Part shown: positions 24,366 through 35,257 of the stretch, in pieces | Layout of the letters: every line of letters begins with the position of its first letter | How positions within the stretch are numbered: the first letter of the stretch is position 1 | DNA from: Terriglobia bacterium | GTDB taxonomy: Bacteria; Acidobacteriota; Terriglobia; Terriglobales; Acidobacteriaceae | Direction: 5' to 3' | Length of the DNA: 35,654 nucleotides | NCBI GenBank assembly: GCA_021325035.1 | Contig: JAJPHW010000091.1 | Span: forward strand, 1-35,654 | Translations under genes and position numbers: made by a program | Notes under the pieces: generated by a model | Seen by the model: the letters and a program-made list of their open reading frames with translations, nothing else | Database searches by the model: none | What the model was told of the DNA's origin: nothing

Positions 24366-25226
24366 ATGCGAATCGCACTGGCTACGTCAAAAGACTATCC
24401 CGCGCTGACCGACGACGATCAGTTATTGCTTCAACCGCTTGCTCGGCGAGGAATTCATGCCGAGCCGGCAGTTTGGAGCGATCCTGGATGCAGCTGGAAT
24501 TCCTATAATTTCGTTGTGATTCGCTCCTGCTGGGATTATCACCTGCGCATCGCGGAATTCCGCACGTGGATTGAATCCCTCGAATCTGCTGGTGTGCGAG
24601 TGTGGAATTCTCCGACAGTTATCCGGTGGAATGCGGATAAAGACTATCTCCGGGAATTAGAAGCAAAAGGTGTTCCCATTGTGCCAACGCTCTGGTTCGA
24701 GCGGGAATCGCAAATTTCGCTGGCACATGAATTGCGCAATGCAGGATGGCAGCAAGCCGTGATTAAGCCCCGCATTTCGGCCACAGCTCATCGAACGAAA
24801 TTAATTCGCGCCGAAAAAGCCTACGATGCGCAAGGTTTCTTTGATGAACTTCGCGCTGGCCCTGGTGTGATGGTACAGAAATTTATGGAGGCCATTGTTC
24901 ATCAAGGCGAGTGGTCTCTGATGTTCTTTGACGGTAAATTTAGTCACGCCGCGCTTAAGACCCCAAAATCTGGCGACTTTCGTGTGCAGCACGATTTTGG
25001 CGGAAAAGAGCTGCCAGCTGATCCGCCGAAGTTCCTGCTAGATAGTGCCCAAAAAGCCATAAATGTAGTGAATGACACGCTCTACGCGCGCGTGGATGGC
25101 GTCGTAGAGGACGGCCAGTTCTATTTGATGGAGCTTGAGCTCATCGAACCAGCATTATTTCTCGGAAGTAGTCCCAGCGCAGCAGATCGCTTCGCCGACG
25201 CCATCGCTTTACGTGCCACAAGGTAA
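24366..25226 (+). CDS. ATP-grasp ligase, RimK/DcsG-like
   Basis: The 286-residue protein has an N-terminal Rossmann-like domain with V-I-R-S-C-W-D-Y-H (about residues 51-59). An ATP-grasp domain follows, with K92, the strand Q-A-V-I-K-P carrying K134, the hinge V-M-V-Q-K-F-M-E, and the metal-binding end M-E-L-E-L-I-E-P-A-L-F-L with E256/E258. Proteins with 'RSxWDYH' and 'ELELIEP' include the O-ureidoserine cyclo-ligase DcsG and many uncharacterised relatives. It should join a carboxylate to an amine (or close a ring) with ATP. ATG 24366 is chosen since the longer frame overlaps glyA. The substrate is unknown; glycine, serine or alanine are suggested only by neighbours. Confidence 0.82.
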   Translation: MRIALATSKDYPALTDDDQLLLQPLARRGIHAEPAVWSDPGCSWNSYNFVVIRSCWDYHLRIAEFRTWIESLESAGVRVWNSPTVIRWNADKDYLRELEAKGVPIVPTLWFERESQISLAHELRNAGWQQAVIKPRISATAHRTKLIRAEKAYDAQGFFDELRAGPGVMVQKFMEAIVHQGEWSLMFFDGKFSHAALKTPKSGDFRVQHDFGGKELPADPPKFLLDSAQKAINVVNDTLYARVDGVVEDGQFYLMELELIEPALFLGSSPSAADRFADAIALRATR

Positions 25227-25245
25227 CCAATTGCCGCTGGTTACC
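25222..25245 (+). terminator. Hairpin over the ATP-grasp stop codon
   Basis: GGTAACCA (25222-25229) and TGGTTACC (25238-25245) make a perfect 8-bp stem with an 8-base loop, spanning the TAA stop. No T-run follows. It may end the alr-to-ATP-grasp region or stabilise its 3' end. Confidence 0.45.
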
Positions 25246-25361
25246 CGCTGATATATTCACGATTTTCCTGCAAGGCGCGCACAGTCCTACGTTCTCAAAC
25301 CAAGGCTGGATGCATTCTCCCCTGGCTACAGCCAGTTGCTATTTACAAACAGGAGGGGTCG

Positions 25362-26858
25362 ATGAAAAGACTTTTATTGGTGTTGTGTTGTTTGTACGCG
25401 TCGTCGTTCGCGCAGCCGGAAGCAAAAATATCCAACGATCAGCCGGTACTCACCATCTATAACCAGAATTTCTTTGTAGCGCGCGAGCGTTTTCCACTTG
25501 ATCTGAAGGTGGGAATCAACGAGATCAATTACGCTGGTGTTGCAGCCCACTTGGAGCCAGATTCGGTCATCCTGCGCGATCCCAACGGGCGCATCTTGCA
25601 AGTGCTTGAACAGAATTACCGTAACGATCCAGTTTCTCAGGAGTTATTGCTGTCTTTTTATGAAGGCAAAACAATCGATTTTCTCGTCGGACACGGCGAG
25701 CGGCAGGATGTTGTAAAAGGCAAAATTATTCGCAGCGGATATGTTCCCAGCGGATACTATGCACAAAATTATTCGCAGCCCGCTTATGGCCAGCCGATTA
25801 TCGAGATAGACGGAGCGCTGCGCTTTGGGTTGCCAGGGCAGCCACTATTTCCGCAGCTTTCCTCAGACTCAATCCTGAAACCGACACTCACATGGCTTCT
25901 GCAAACGGACTCTACCGGAAAATCCGATGCCGAAATCTCGTATGTCGCTTCGGGCATGACTTGGCAAGCCGACTACAACCTGGTGATATCCGATCCAAGC
26001 GGCGCCAAGGCCGATCAACTCGACATGATCGGATGGATCACGATGAAAAATCAGAGCGGCAAGACCTTCGAAGATGCCCGCATCAAATTGCTGGCTGGCG
26101 ATGTGAATAAAATTAACGAAGGCACCGTCAGCAATCGCATTTACGCGGCGGAGACCAAAGCAATGGATGCGGCTGCTCCGGCACCCACAGTACGCGAAAA
26201 ATCATTTGATGAATTCCATCTCTATACGCTCGAGCGTTCCACCACGCTACGCGATAACGAAACTAAGCAGGTCGAATTTGTCAGCGCTCCGGGTATCAAA
26301 GCGCAACGCATCTACGTTTACGATGGCGCCCAATTGGATCAATACGGTTACTACAATCCCGATCAACGTCGAACGGATGCGAATTATGGGACTGCATCGA
26401 ACACCAAAGTCTGGACAATGGAAGAGTTCAAGAATTCTGAGAACAATCGCCTTGGTATCGCATTGCCCAAGGGCAAGTTACGTTTTTACCGCCGTGACAC
26501 CGATGGACATCTAGAGTTTGTCGGGGAAAACATAATCGACCATACCCCCAAAGACGAGACCATCCGCGTTTACATGGGCAATGTCTTCGATGTTGTCGGT
26601 GAACGCAAAAGAACGAAATATCACGTCGATTCCAGCCAGCATTGGATGGAAGAGTCCTTTGAAATTTATGTGCGCAATCACAAAAAAGAGCCTGTGAACG
26701 TGCGGGTGGTTGAGCATATGTACCGATGGTCGAATTGGAAGTTGATGGACCAATCGCATGACTCCCGCAAAGCGGATGCGCAGACTATGGAATTTCCAGT
26801 TACGGTCGCGGCAGATGGAGAACAAATCATCACTTACACGGTGCATTACTCCTGGTGA
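25362..26858 (+). CDS. Secreted DUF4139-family protein
   Basis: The 498-residue protein has a signal peptide (MKRLLLVLCCLYASSFAQ). A beta-rich region follows, and then the DUF4139 domain: ISYVASGMTWQADYNLVI, then IGWITMKNQSGKTFEDARIKLLAGDVN, and a C-terminal WMEESFEIYVRNHKKEPVNVRVVEHMYR. Proteins of this family contain a conserved C-terminal beta-sandwich. The N-terminal coiled coil found in the MuiA-like relatives is absent. Function is unknown, probably envelope-associated. AGGAGG (25351-25356) lies 5-6 bases before the ATG and fixes the start. A bidirectional-looking terminator follows. Confidence 0.82.
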   Translation: MKRLLLVLCCLYASSFAQPEAKISNDQPVLTIYNQNFFVARERFPLDLKVGINEINYAGVAAHLEPDSVILRDPNGRILQVLEQNYRNDPVSQELLLSFYEGKTIDFLVGHGERQDVVKGKIIRSGYVPSGYYAQNYSQPAYGQPIIEIDGALRFGLPGQPLFPQLSSDSILKPTLTWLLQTDSTGKSDAEISYVASGMTWQADYNLVISDPSGAKADQLDMIGWITMKNQSGKTFEDARIKLLAGDVNKINEGTVSNRIYAAETKAMDAAAPAPTVREKSFDEFHLYTLERSTTLRDNETKQVEFVSAPGIKAQRIYVYDGAQLDQYGYYNPDQRRTDANYGTASNTKVWTMEEFKNSENNRLGIALPKGKLRFYRRDTDGHLEFVGENIIDHTPKDETIRVYMGNVFDVVGERKRTKYHVDSSQHWMEESFEIYVRNHKKEPVNVRVVEHMYRWSNWKLMDQSHDSRKADAQTMEFPVTVAADGEQIITYTVHYSW

Positions 26859-26869
26859 GGCGGGGAACG

Positions 26870-26906
26870 CGGACCCGGCTTCCTCCTGCCGGGTCCGTGC
26901 TTTTTC
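26870..26906. terminator. Terminator between convergent DUF4139 and CPBP genes
   Basis: CGGACCCGGC (26870-26879) and GCCGGGTCCG (26888-26897) form a perfect 10-bp stem with an 8-base loop, then TGCTTTTT on the plus strand. Gene stops at 26858 and 26914 flank it. Confidence 0.9.
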
Positions 26907-26913
26907 CAAGAAT

Positions 26914-27849
26914 TCAACTGTGATATTTCACTTCAGGGTAGAGCCGGTCAAACACAACGCAGAGCAGCACTATGAGCAGGAGAACAAATACGCTGCCTTC
27001 GGGACCAGCGCTGCCCCCAGTAATCCAGTGCGAACCGGTAAAAGATGAATTCAGCAGATGGCCCGGCGAGAGCGAGCCGCTGTCGGGTACGGAAAAGAAA
27101 TAACTCTCGCCCCAATCGAATGCGGCGTGAAATCCAACTGCAAACCAGAGAGTGCCGGTACGGCGCAGCGTGAGGCAGAAGAAAAAGGCGATCATCACGA
27201 CCGCAAAAAGGCCGACTTTGTTTTCACCGCCATTGCCGGAATGCGCCGCGCCAAACATCAACGACAAGACCGCAGCCGCAGGCCAAAATCCAATACCCTG
27301 CGTTAATGTGAACTGCGTGTAGCCGCGGAACAGGAACTCCTCAAAGAAGCCCACACAAAGAAAAAATACCGCCCAAAATATTGCAAACTTGAAAACACGC
27401 GCGCCATGCAGCGCCAGCCCTGTGATCGAAAAATCCCCCACGCCGCGAATCGCCAGCAGCAGAACACTAATCGCAATAAATCCCCAGATCGCTCCAATCC
27501 CAAAATTATTGCCGAATGCGCCATGCGCTGGAAGTCCATAAACGCCAAAAGATCTGCGTTCGAAACGGGCCATGATTAAAGCTGGGAGGAAGGCTACCGC
27601 CAGGGCAACAAGCTCACCCAGGGAATCTCCCCAAATTTGCGGCAGCTTGTGGTGGATGATGCGATGAAGAGTGAAATTCAATACCATCGCGACGGCGGCT
27701 GCCAGCATGATATAGCACAAAAAGCGCCAACCGGAACGCAAACCATCCGGACCGAAAAAGAGGGTCGACGCCGGTTCTGACGGTGTAGTTATCGGAGAGT
27801 AAGCGACCGGCTCACGCGCGCCAGCCAGCGGTTCATTCTTCGTTTCCAT
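26914..27849 (-). CDS. CPBP-family intramembrane metalloprotease
   Basis: The 311-residue polytopic membrane protein has about eight helices. The CPBP (CAAX protease/bacteriocin-processing) signature appears as F-F-E-E-F-L-F-R-G-Y, with the EExxxR motif. F-G-A-A-H-S-G-N and the later G-F-H-A-A-F-D-W supply the conserved histidines. It likely cleaves or handles a membrane substrate that is not identifiable here. ATG 27849 (METKNEP) is chosen because the longer open frame to 27951 overlaps the divergent gene's upstream region and contains atypical sequence; no strong ribosome-binding site supports either. It is divergent from the glycosyltransferase-like gene with 73 bases between starts. Confidence 0.88.
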   Translation of the reverse strand: METKNEPLAGAREPVAYSPITTPSEPASTLFFGPDGLRSGWRFLCYIMLAAAVAMVLNFTLHRIIHHKLPQIWGDSLGELVALAVAFLPALIMARFERRSFGVYGLPAHGAFGNNFGIGAIWGFIAISVLLLAIRGVGDFSITGLALHGARVFKFAIFWAVFFLCVGFFEEFLFRGYTQFTLTQGIGFWPAAAVLSLMFGAAHSGNGGENKVGLFAVVMIAFFFCLTLRRTGTLWFAVGFHAAFDWGESYFFSVPDSGSLSPGHLLNSSFTGSHWITGGSAGPEGSVFVLLLIVLLCVVFDRLYPEVKYHS

Positions 27850-27922
27850 GGGTAGGGTTACGGTTTCATCGCTACAAATGTTCCGCAGATGCAGCAGACA
27901 TGGTAAAACCGATATTCGGCTT

Positions 27923-29182
27923 ATGGGCAATTTTTTTACAGGTTTCTTCAATAAAGAGCGGTTTGGGCATCCTCAGGTCATCGCCGGTGGGTTATTGCTG
28001 ATTTTCCTGGCGCAATGCCTCTGGCTGACCAAAAAAGCTGGCCCGCCCCAGGAAGTGGATGTGAATGAGCTTTTTCGCGTGCAGGAAGGCCTGCTCCAAC
28101 TCCGTGGCGATACCATCGCAGGGACTCCTTCCATGACACGGTTGGAAGCAGGCATCAGTCCTCCTCTGGAAGTCGAAGACAATGAAGGCTTTGATTCCAA
28201 TCACTCGCCGCTCTGGTATTTAGTGGCTGCCGCCCCGTTCTCCTTGTCCACGTCGCACGAAAAGACTGCGGGGTTCGTTATTCGGGAATGGGGCTGGTTT
28301 GCGAGAATTCCATACCTAATTTTCGGACTCTTGCTCGGCGCGTCGCTGTGGTACGTCTCGCGCCGTCTCTACGGCAACCAGGGTGGCTATATTGCGCTTA
28401 CGCTCTATTGTTTTTCTCCAGGTATGCTGCAGGAAAGCGCCTTGTGGCATGTTCAGCCGGAAATGGGCGCTGCTTGGGGCACATTTGGAGCGGTGTTTAC
28501 GGCCATTGCCGTCGCGCATACACTCTACGCACCGCGCGAAGTCGTCCTCTGGAACTGGCGCCGTATTTTTCTGCTTGGGCTTTCGCTCGCGCTGGCGATT
28601 GGTCATCAATTCTCGTTAATTGTGCTCGCGCCAATTGCTCTGGCATTCATGCTCTATCTCGCGCCTGCGCGTAGGCAGGCCGCTTTGGCAATTTGGGCAT
28701 CCGCTTGCGGCTTTGCATTCGTTTTATTTTTTGCCTCGTACAGATTCCAGCTTTCAATCTTCTGGCGGGCCATGCGTCATGCCCAATTTTCCGGATTCAC
28801 CTGGCGGACTCTAACCATGTCAGAGGCGTATCGCAGTGTCTTAAACCATCTTCAGGAAACCGCCCCGGCATTGCTCATCGCTCTGCCGGCGGCATTGGCT
28901 ACTTATGTACTTTGGCGAAAAACGCGTTATTTCGGCAATACTGCGCCCCTGCTCGTCGCGGTTGTCTTTCTGTTTCTAGGTTTTTGCTCACCGCATTATC
29001 CCGGCCTGGGATTTCAGCTCATGGCTGTGCCCTTTCTTTTCGTTTTTGTGGCTGGAGTTGCCGCGGACCTCCTGGAAACACCGGAGCGCAAGTTTGTGCT
29101 CACCTGCGTCTGGGGGTTGCTGCTGGTCGTTGGGCTGCTTAATATCCTGCAATTGGCCAGAATCCCCACTCCATTGCCTTAA
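27923..29182 (+). CDS. Polytopic membrane protein, glycosyltransferase family 39-like
   Basis: The 419-residue protein has an N-terminal membrane helix (about 17-34). It then has a periplasmic-loop-like segment (EVDVNELFRVQEGLLQL, then DSNHSPLWYLVAAAPF) and roughly nine further helices. The layout resembles the GT-C fold glycosyltransferases (PMT/ArnT group, GT39). These use lipid-linked sugars and bear acidic residues in the first periplasmic loop, here possibly within EVDVNE or EVEDNEGFDSNHSP. Family membership is a structural impression rather than a clear motif match. ATG 27923 is preferred because the upstream extension overlaps the divergent CPBP start region. Substrate is unknown. Confidence 0.65.
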   Translation: MGNFFTGFFNKERFGHPQVIAGGLLLIFLAQCLWLTKKAGPPQEVDVNELFRVQEGLLQLRGDTIAGTPSMTRLEAGISPPLEVEDNEGFDSNHSPLWYLVAAAPFSLSTSHEKTAGFVIREWGWFARIPYLIFGLLLGASLWYVSRRLYGNQGGYIALTLYCFSPGMLQESALWHVQPEMGAAWGTFGAVFTAIAVAHTLYAPREVVLWNWRRIFLLGLSLALAIGHQFSLIVLAPIALAFMLYLAPARRQAALAIWASACGFAFVLFFASYRFQLSIFWRAMRHAQFSGFTWRTLTMSEAYRSVLNHLQETAPALLIALPAALATYVLWRKTRYFGNTAPLLVAVVFLFLGFCSPHYPGLGFQLMAVPFLFVFVAGVAADLLETPERKFVLTCVWGLLLVVGLLNILQLARIPTPLP

Positions 29183-29299
29183 ACCGCGTTGAAAACTGCA
29201 AATCCACGCAACCTCTGCCCGTCCAAACCGTTCTAATCAGCAAGAGGTCTTGCGTAACGGCAGGTGTTCTTAACTCTTCCACTGGAGTATTATTTGCCT

Positions 29300-29965
29300 A
29301 TGATGTGCCGCAAAGCAGCGCGGGTAGCGGTTCTGGCCATTGGCATAGCAACAGTTTGGAGTCTTTGCTCTCAGGCGCAAACCGTACACGGCACGCCGCC
29401 TTCAGTAACCTCCCTTGGATTCGGCGGCACCGGGAACACACCCCACGGCTTGCCCCCCAGTGTCACTTCGCTCGGATTCGGGCATGTTGGCGCCGTAACT
29501 CCGAGGCAACCTCATCATCGCAATCCGGGCCGTGGACATGGGTCGGTTTACTATTTTCCTTACGCGTATCCATATGTCGAAGATGGTCCGCCAAGCGACG
29601 CGTCGGACGATGTAAACGATGATGAATACAATGGTGGTCCGACTATTTTCGACCGCCGCGGTCATGGCACTGCCGTTTCTGCGTCTGATTCCAGTCGAGA
29701 TTCGCTCGTCGCCACCGAAACCGCTCCAGTTCCTGTTACGCCTCCTGATTCCGCTCCCCAACCTCAAACAGTGCTTGTGTTCAAAGACGGTCACGAAGTG
29801 GAGATCGCCAATTACGCCATCGTAGGAAGCACACTCTACGATTTATCGCAGGATCGCCGCTGGAAAATTGCACTCTCGGAGTTGGATCTGCCTGCCACTG
29901 TCAAGCAAAATGATGACCGCGGCTTGGACTTCCAGGTACCTATGAGCAGCGCACAGGCGAATTAG
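29300..29965 (+). CDS. Secreted repeat protein of unknown function
   Basis: The 221-residue protein has a signal peptide (core VAVLAIGIATVWSL, cleavage near SQAQ). Two copies of P-P-S-V-T-S-L-G-F-G follow within residues about 30-60, then a Pro/His/Gly-rich and acidic low-complexity middle (DASDDVNDDEYNGG). The C-terminal segment is V-L-V-F-K-D-G-H-E-V-E-I-x-N-Y-A-I-V-G-x-x-L-Y-D-L, a small beta motif seen in other acidobacterial secreted proteins. No function is recognised. ATG 29300 (or 29303) has a weak GGAG upstream; the GTG at 29264 is less likely. It converges with the GT4 gene, with 18 bases between stops. Confidence 0.7.
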   Translation: MMCRKAARVAVLAIGIATVWSLCSQAQTVHGTPPSVTSLGFGGTGNTPHGLPPSVTSLGFGHVGAVTPRQPHHRNPGRGHGSVYYFPYAYPYVEDGPPSDASDDVNDDEYNGGPTIFDRRGHGTAVSASDSSRDSLVATETAPVPVTPPDSAPQPQTVLVFKDGHEVEIANYAIVGSTLYDLSQDRRWKIALSELDLPATVKQNDDRGLDFQVPMSSAQAN

Positions 29966-29983
29966 CAACACCCTGCAATTCTT

Positions 29984-31168
29984 TCAAGAAGCGTTTCTTG
30001 AGGATTCGAGCGGTTGCGGAGTATGCACTGGCACGACTTTGTTCGCGACATCTTCGTAAATGCGGAGAATCTTGGCCGCCGACGCATCCCAGGAAAATTT
30101 TTTGGCCTGGTTGTAACCTCGTTGCTTTAGTTTTTCGCGAAGGGATGGATCCAGCAACACACGGCGCAAAGCCCGCATCATTTCAAAAACATTTTCGGGG
30201 TTCACCAACATCGCCGCATCATCCACTACCTCCGGGATGGAGGATGTGTTTGAAGTCAGTACGGGCGTTCCATGCGCCATGGCTTCGAGTGGCGGCAAAC
30301 CGAAACCTTCGTACAGCGACGGGAAAACAAAAACTTTGGCTACGTCATAAAAGATGCGCAGCACATCAATCGGTACAAAGCCGAGAAAACGCACATCGTT
30401 TTGTACACAACCGCGAATAACGGTGCGCCGCAGATCTGGATGCTTCGACAACTCGTCCCCAATGATGATGAGTTTTAAATCCGGATACTTTTCCTCTTTT
30501 TTGAGTTCAGCTTTGAGCGCGGAAAACGCTTCGATGATGCGCACCAGATTTTTATGCGGGGTGATTCTCCCCGCATAGAGGAGAAATGGGTAGGTGATCT
30601 GATAACGCTCTGCTAGAAACTGGCGGTCGGCATCGGATGCATGCCCGTGCAGGAAACGCCCATCAATCGCGTTATAAACCACGTCAATGCGTTCTTCCGG
30701 CGTGTGGAACAGTTTCACAATCTCGCTGCGCGTAAAATTCGAAACCGCTAAAACACGGGCAGCGTTTTTCAACACTCGCCTTGTGGAATAAAAATGCAGA
30801 GACTGCCGCATTCCAGAACGATGATTCGCCCGCGCCATATGTTCCAAAACATCATGGACTGTCATTACGTAAGGGCACGGTAATGCACGCGGCAGCCAAA
30901 ACAGATGCGGAATGTGCATAACATCGCAATGCAGCCGCTTAAGAATGGCGCGGCACTCCAAAAATCCTTTGGTTGTGGTGTCTTGTTCCAGCAGGGGGAC
31001 CGCTTTGAAATTCGCGGGGAGTGCCCCTATTTCCGCAACTTTTTCCGGCGAACCGATCAGGAAGTAGTGATTGGAGTGATCAAGCCGTCCGAGAGCGCGT
31101 ACGACATTACGCGTATAGGTGCCGATGCCAAACTCGGTCGTCCGCCGGATGTCAATGGCAACCTTCAC
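29984..31168 (-). CDS. GT4-family glycosyltransferase
   Basis: The 394-residue GT-B glycosyltransferase has the N-terminal donor/acceptor Rossmann start (KVAIDIRRTTEFGIGTYTRNVVRAL). The GT4 nucleotide-sugar site is S-L-Y-E-G-F-G-L-P-P-L-E-A-M-A-H-G-T-P-V, and the C-terminal helix is typical. An R-I-T-P-H-K-N-L phosphate-binding segment lies near the domain hinge. It likely transfers a sugar for a surface glycan or glycolipid, with acceptor and donor unknown. The start is GTG (complement of 31166-31168), without a clear ribosome-binding site. It begins 53 bases after gyrB on the same strand, so may be co-transcribed with it. Confidence 0.93.
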   Translation of the reverse strand: MKVAIDIRRTTEFGIGTYTRNVVRALGRLDHSNHYFLIGSPEKVAEIGALPANFKAVPLLEQDTTTKGFLECRAILKRLHCDVMHIPHLFWLPRALPCPYVMTVHDVLEHMARANHRSGMRQSLHFYSTRRVLKNAARVLAVSNFTRSEIVKLFHTPEERIDVVYNAIDGRFLHGHASDADRQFLAERYQITYPFLLYAGRITPHKNLVRIIEAFSALKAELKKEEKYPDLKLIIIGDELSKHPDLRRTVIRGCVQNDVRFLGFVPIDVLRIFYDVAKVFVFPSLYEGFGLPPLEAMAHGTPVLTSNTSSIPEVVDDAAMLVNPENVFEMMRALRRVLLDPSLREKLKQRGYNQAKKFSWDASAAKILRIYEDVANKVVPVHTPQPLESSRNAS

Positions 31169-31221
31169 GAAGGAAATCTAACACAGGAGGCGGTTAGATT
31201 CCCTCCGATGGCAAAACCGAG

Positions 31222-33834
<2,613 letters not shown>

Positions 33835-34138
33835 TCAACTCCGATTGGTTGGCGCTCAATTTTGAGCAAAAATTCGCACTACTTTTTCAGCGGCTGGTTC
33901 GACCCAAATTGCTGAAATTATTAGCACTTATGCTGACTTTGACTATGTGTAATTATACCATGAAATGAATGGAATTTTATGCGGGAATAACGCCCGGAAG
34001 TGCCTGTATTTGCAACACAAAATTGACGATTTTTTCATTCAAAATGAGGGTAGAGTTTCGGCACCTTTGCGGGGCAAAAATCATCTAAATTTGAACCCGA
34101 CCTGATAGCATAGAAGTTTCAGGAGACAAGCAATCGCG
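33835..34138. other. 304-base divergent intergenic region, gyrB/hpnH
   Basis: The region separates divergent gyrB and hpnH and is noticeably A+T-rich around 33910-34060. It holds the minus-strand TATAAT above and a small inverted repeat TCATT/AATGA (34035-34047). A TTGACG (34023-34028) lacks a matching -10. AGGAGA (34121-34126) lies 12 bases before the hpnH ATG and is its probable ribosome-binding site. No coding frame was recognised. Confidence 0.5.
33952..33957 (-). promoter_or_regulatory. Candidate -10 box for gyrB
   Basis: On the minus strand this reads TATAAT, about 118 bases before the gyrB ATG. No convincing -35 was found upstream of it, so support is partial. Confidence 0.35.
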
Positions 34139-35257
34139 ATGAGTGTTCCGGTTTCACAAATGTGGACGGTTGCGTCCTACGTTTTGCGGCAGAAGTTAAC
34201 GGGGCGCAAGCGCTACCCACTGGTTCTGATGCTTGAACCTTTGTTCCGCTGCAATTTAGCCTGCGCCGGCTGCGGAAAAATTCAATATCCCGCGCACATT
34301 TTGAAAAAAGAGCTCACGCCGGAAGAATGTTTCAAGGCGGTGGACGAGTGCGGCGCGCCCATGGTTTCGATTCCGGGCGGAGAGCCGCTGCTGCACCCGC
34401 AGATTGCCGAAATTGTTGAAGGCCTGGTCGCGCGCAAGAAATATATCTACTTGTGCAGCAACGCCTTGCTGCTCAAGGAAAAACTTCACCTCTTCAAGCC
34501 GTCGAAATATTTGACCTTCAGCATCCACCTAGACGGGCAACGCGAGCACCACGATCTTTCCGTTTGTCTCGAAGGCGGTTACGACAAGGCTTTTGAAGGC
34601 GTACGCGAAGCGGTAAATCGCGGCTTCCGCGTGACGACTAACACAACTTTGTTCGACGGTGCCGATGCCAAGAGCGTGCGCGCTTTCTTTGACGAGATGA
34701 TGGAATTGGGCGTTGAAGGCATGATGCTTTCGCCGGGATACTCTTATGATAAAGCTCCGGACCAGCAGCACTTTCTCGGACGCGCCCGCACGCGCAAATT
34801 GTTCCGCGCGATCTTGTCGAACCGCGATAAAAAGTGGCGCTTCAATCAATCGGTATTGTTTCTCGAGTTTCTGATGGGTAAGCGCCAATATGCCTGTACT
34901 CCTTGGGGCATGCCGACTTACAACATCTTCGGCTGGCAGAAGCCGTGCTATCTGCTCCAGGACGGCTACGCGGATTCATTCGACGAATTGATTCGCGAAA
35001 CTGAATGGCAAAATTACGGCACGGAGTCAGGCAATCCACGTTGCGCCAATTGCATGGTGCACAGCGGATATGAAGCCTCGGCGGTGAATGATACGTTCGG
35101 TTCGCTGCGTGGCTTCCTCGACACCGTAAAAGCGACACTATTCGGCCGATACGACGACCCGGGCGCGTTACGGCTGCTGGACGAGCCCATCGCTGCGGCG
35201 CATCCGCTTATACAAATACAGTCTTCAAGTGCGGAGCTGGAGGAGACGCGGGCATGA
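34139..35257 (+). CDS. hpnH: Adenosyl-hopene transferase HpnH (radical SAM)
   Basis: HpnH joins the 5'-deoxyadenosyl group of SAM to diploptene, the first step toward extended (C35) hopanoids. The 372-residue protein has the radical-SAM cluster C38-x3-C42-x2-C45 in [15 protein letters not shown]. It also has the SAM-site [16 protein letters not shown], and the HpnH-specific C-terminal cysteine region C-Y-L-L-Q-D-G-Y, then [12 protein letters not shown]. Length fits the family. No squalene-hopene cyclase is in the window, so the rest of the pathway must lie further right or elsewhere. Its stop overlaps the next gene's start (ATGA at 35254-35257), indicating coupled translation. Confidence 0.95.
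   Translation: MSVPVSQMWTVASYVLRQKLTGRKRYPLVLMLEPLFRCNLACAGCGKIQYPAHILKKELTPEECFKAVDECGAPMVSIPGGEPLLHPQIAEIVEGLVARKKYIYLCSNALLLKEKLHLFKPSKYLTFSIHLDGQREHHDLSVCLEGGYDKAFEGVREAVNRGFRVTTNTTLFDGADAKSVRAFFDEMMELGVEGMMLSPGYSYDKAPDQQHFLGRARTRKLFRAILSNRDKKWRFNQSVLFLEFLMGKRQYACTPWGMPTYNIFGWQKPCYLLQDGYADSFDELIRETEWQNYGTESGNPRCANCMVHSGYEASAVNDTFGSLRGFLDTVKATLFGRYDDPGALRLLDEPIAAAHPLIQIQSSSAELEETRA

Noticed and set aside
20211-25226. A complete D-cycloserine biosynthetic cluster
   Set aside because: No cysteine-synthase-like, arginase-like or O-acetylserine genes are present; only the ATP-grasp resembles that pathway.
25328-25345. Small hairpin CTGGCT/AGCCAG before the DUF4139 gene
   Set aside because: A 6-bp stem with a 2-base loop is too small and sterically poor to support a regulatory call.
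34023-34056. hpnH promoter from TTGACG at 34023
   Set aside because: No acceptable -10 lies at 16-19 bases; the nearest TAGAGT is 22 bases away.
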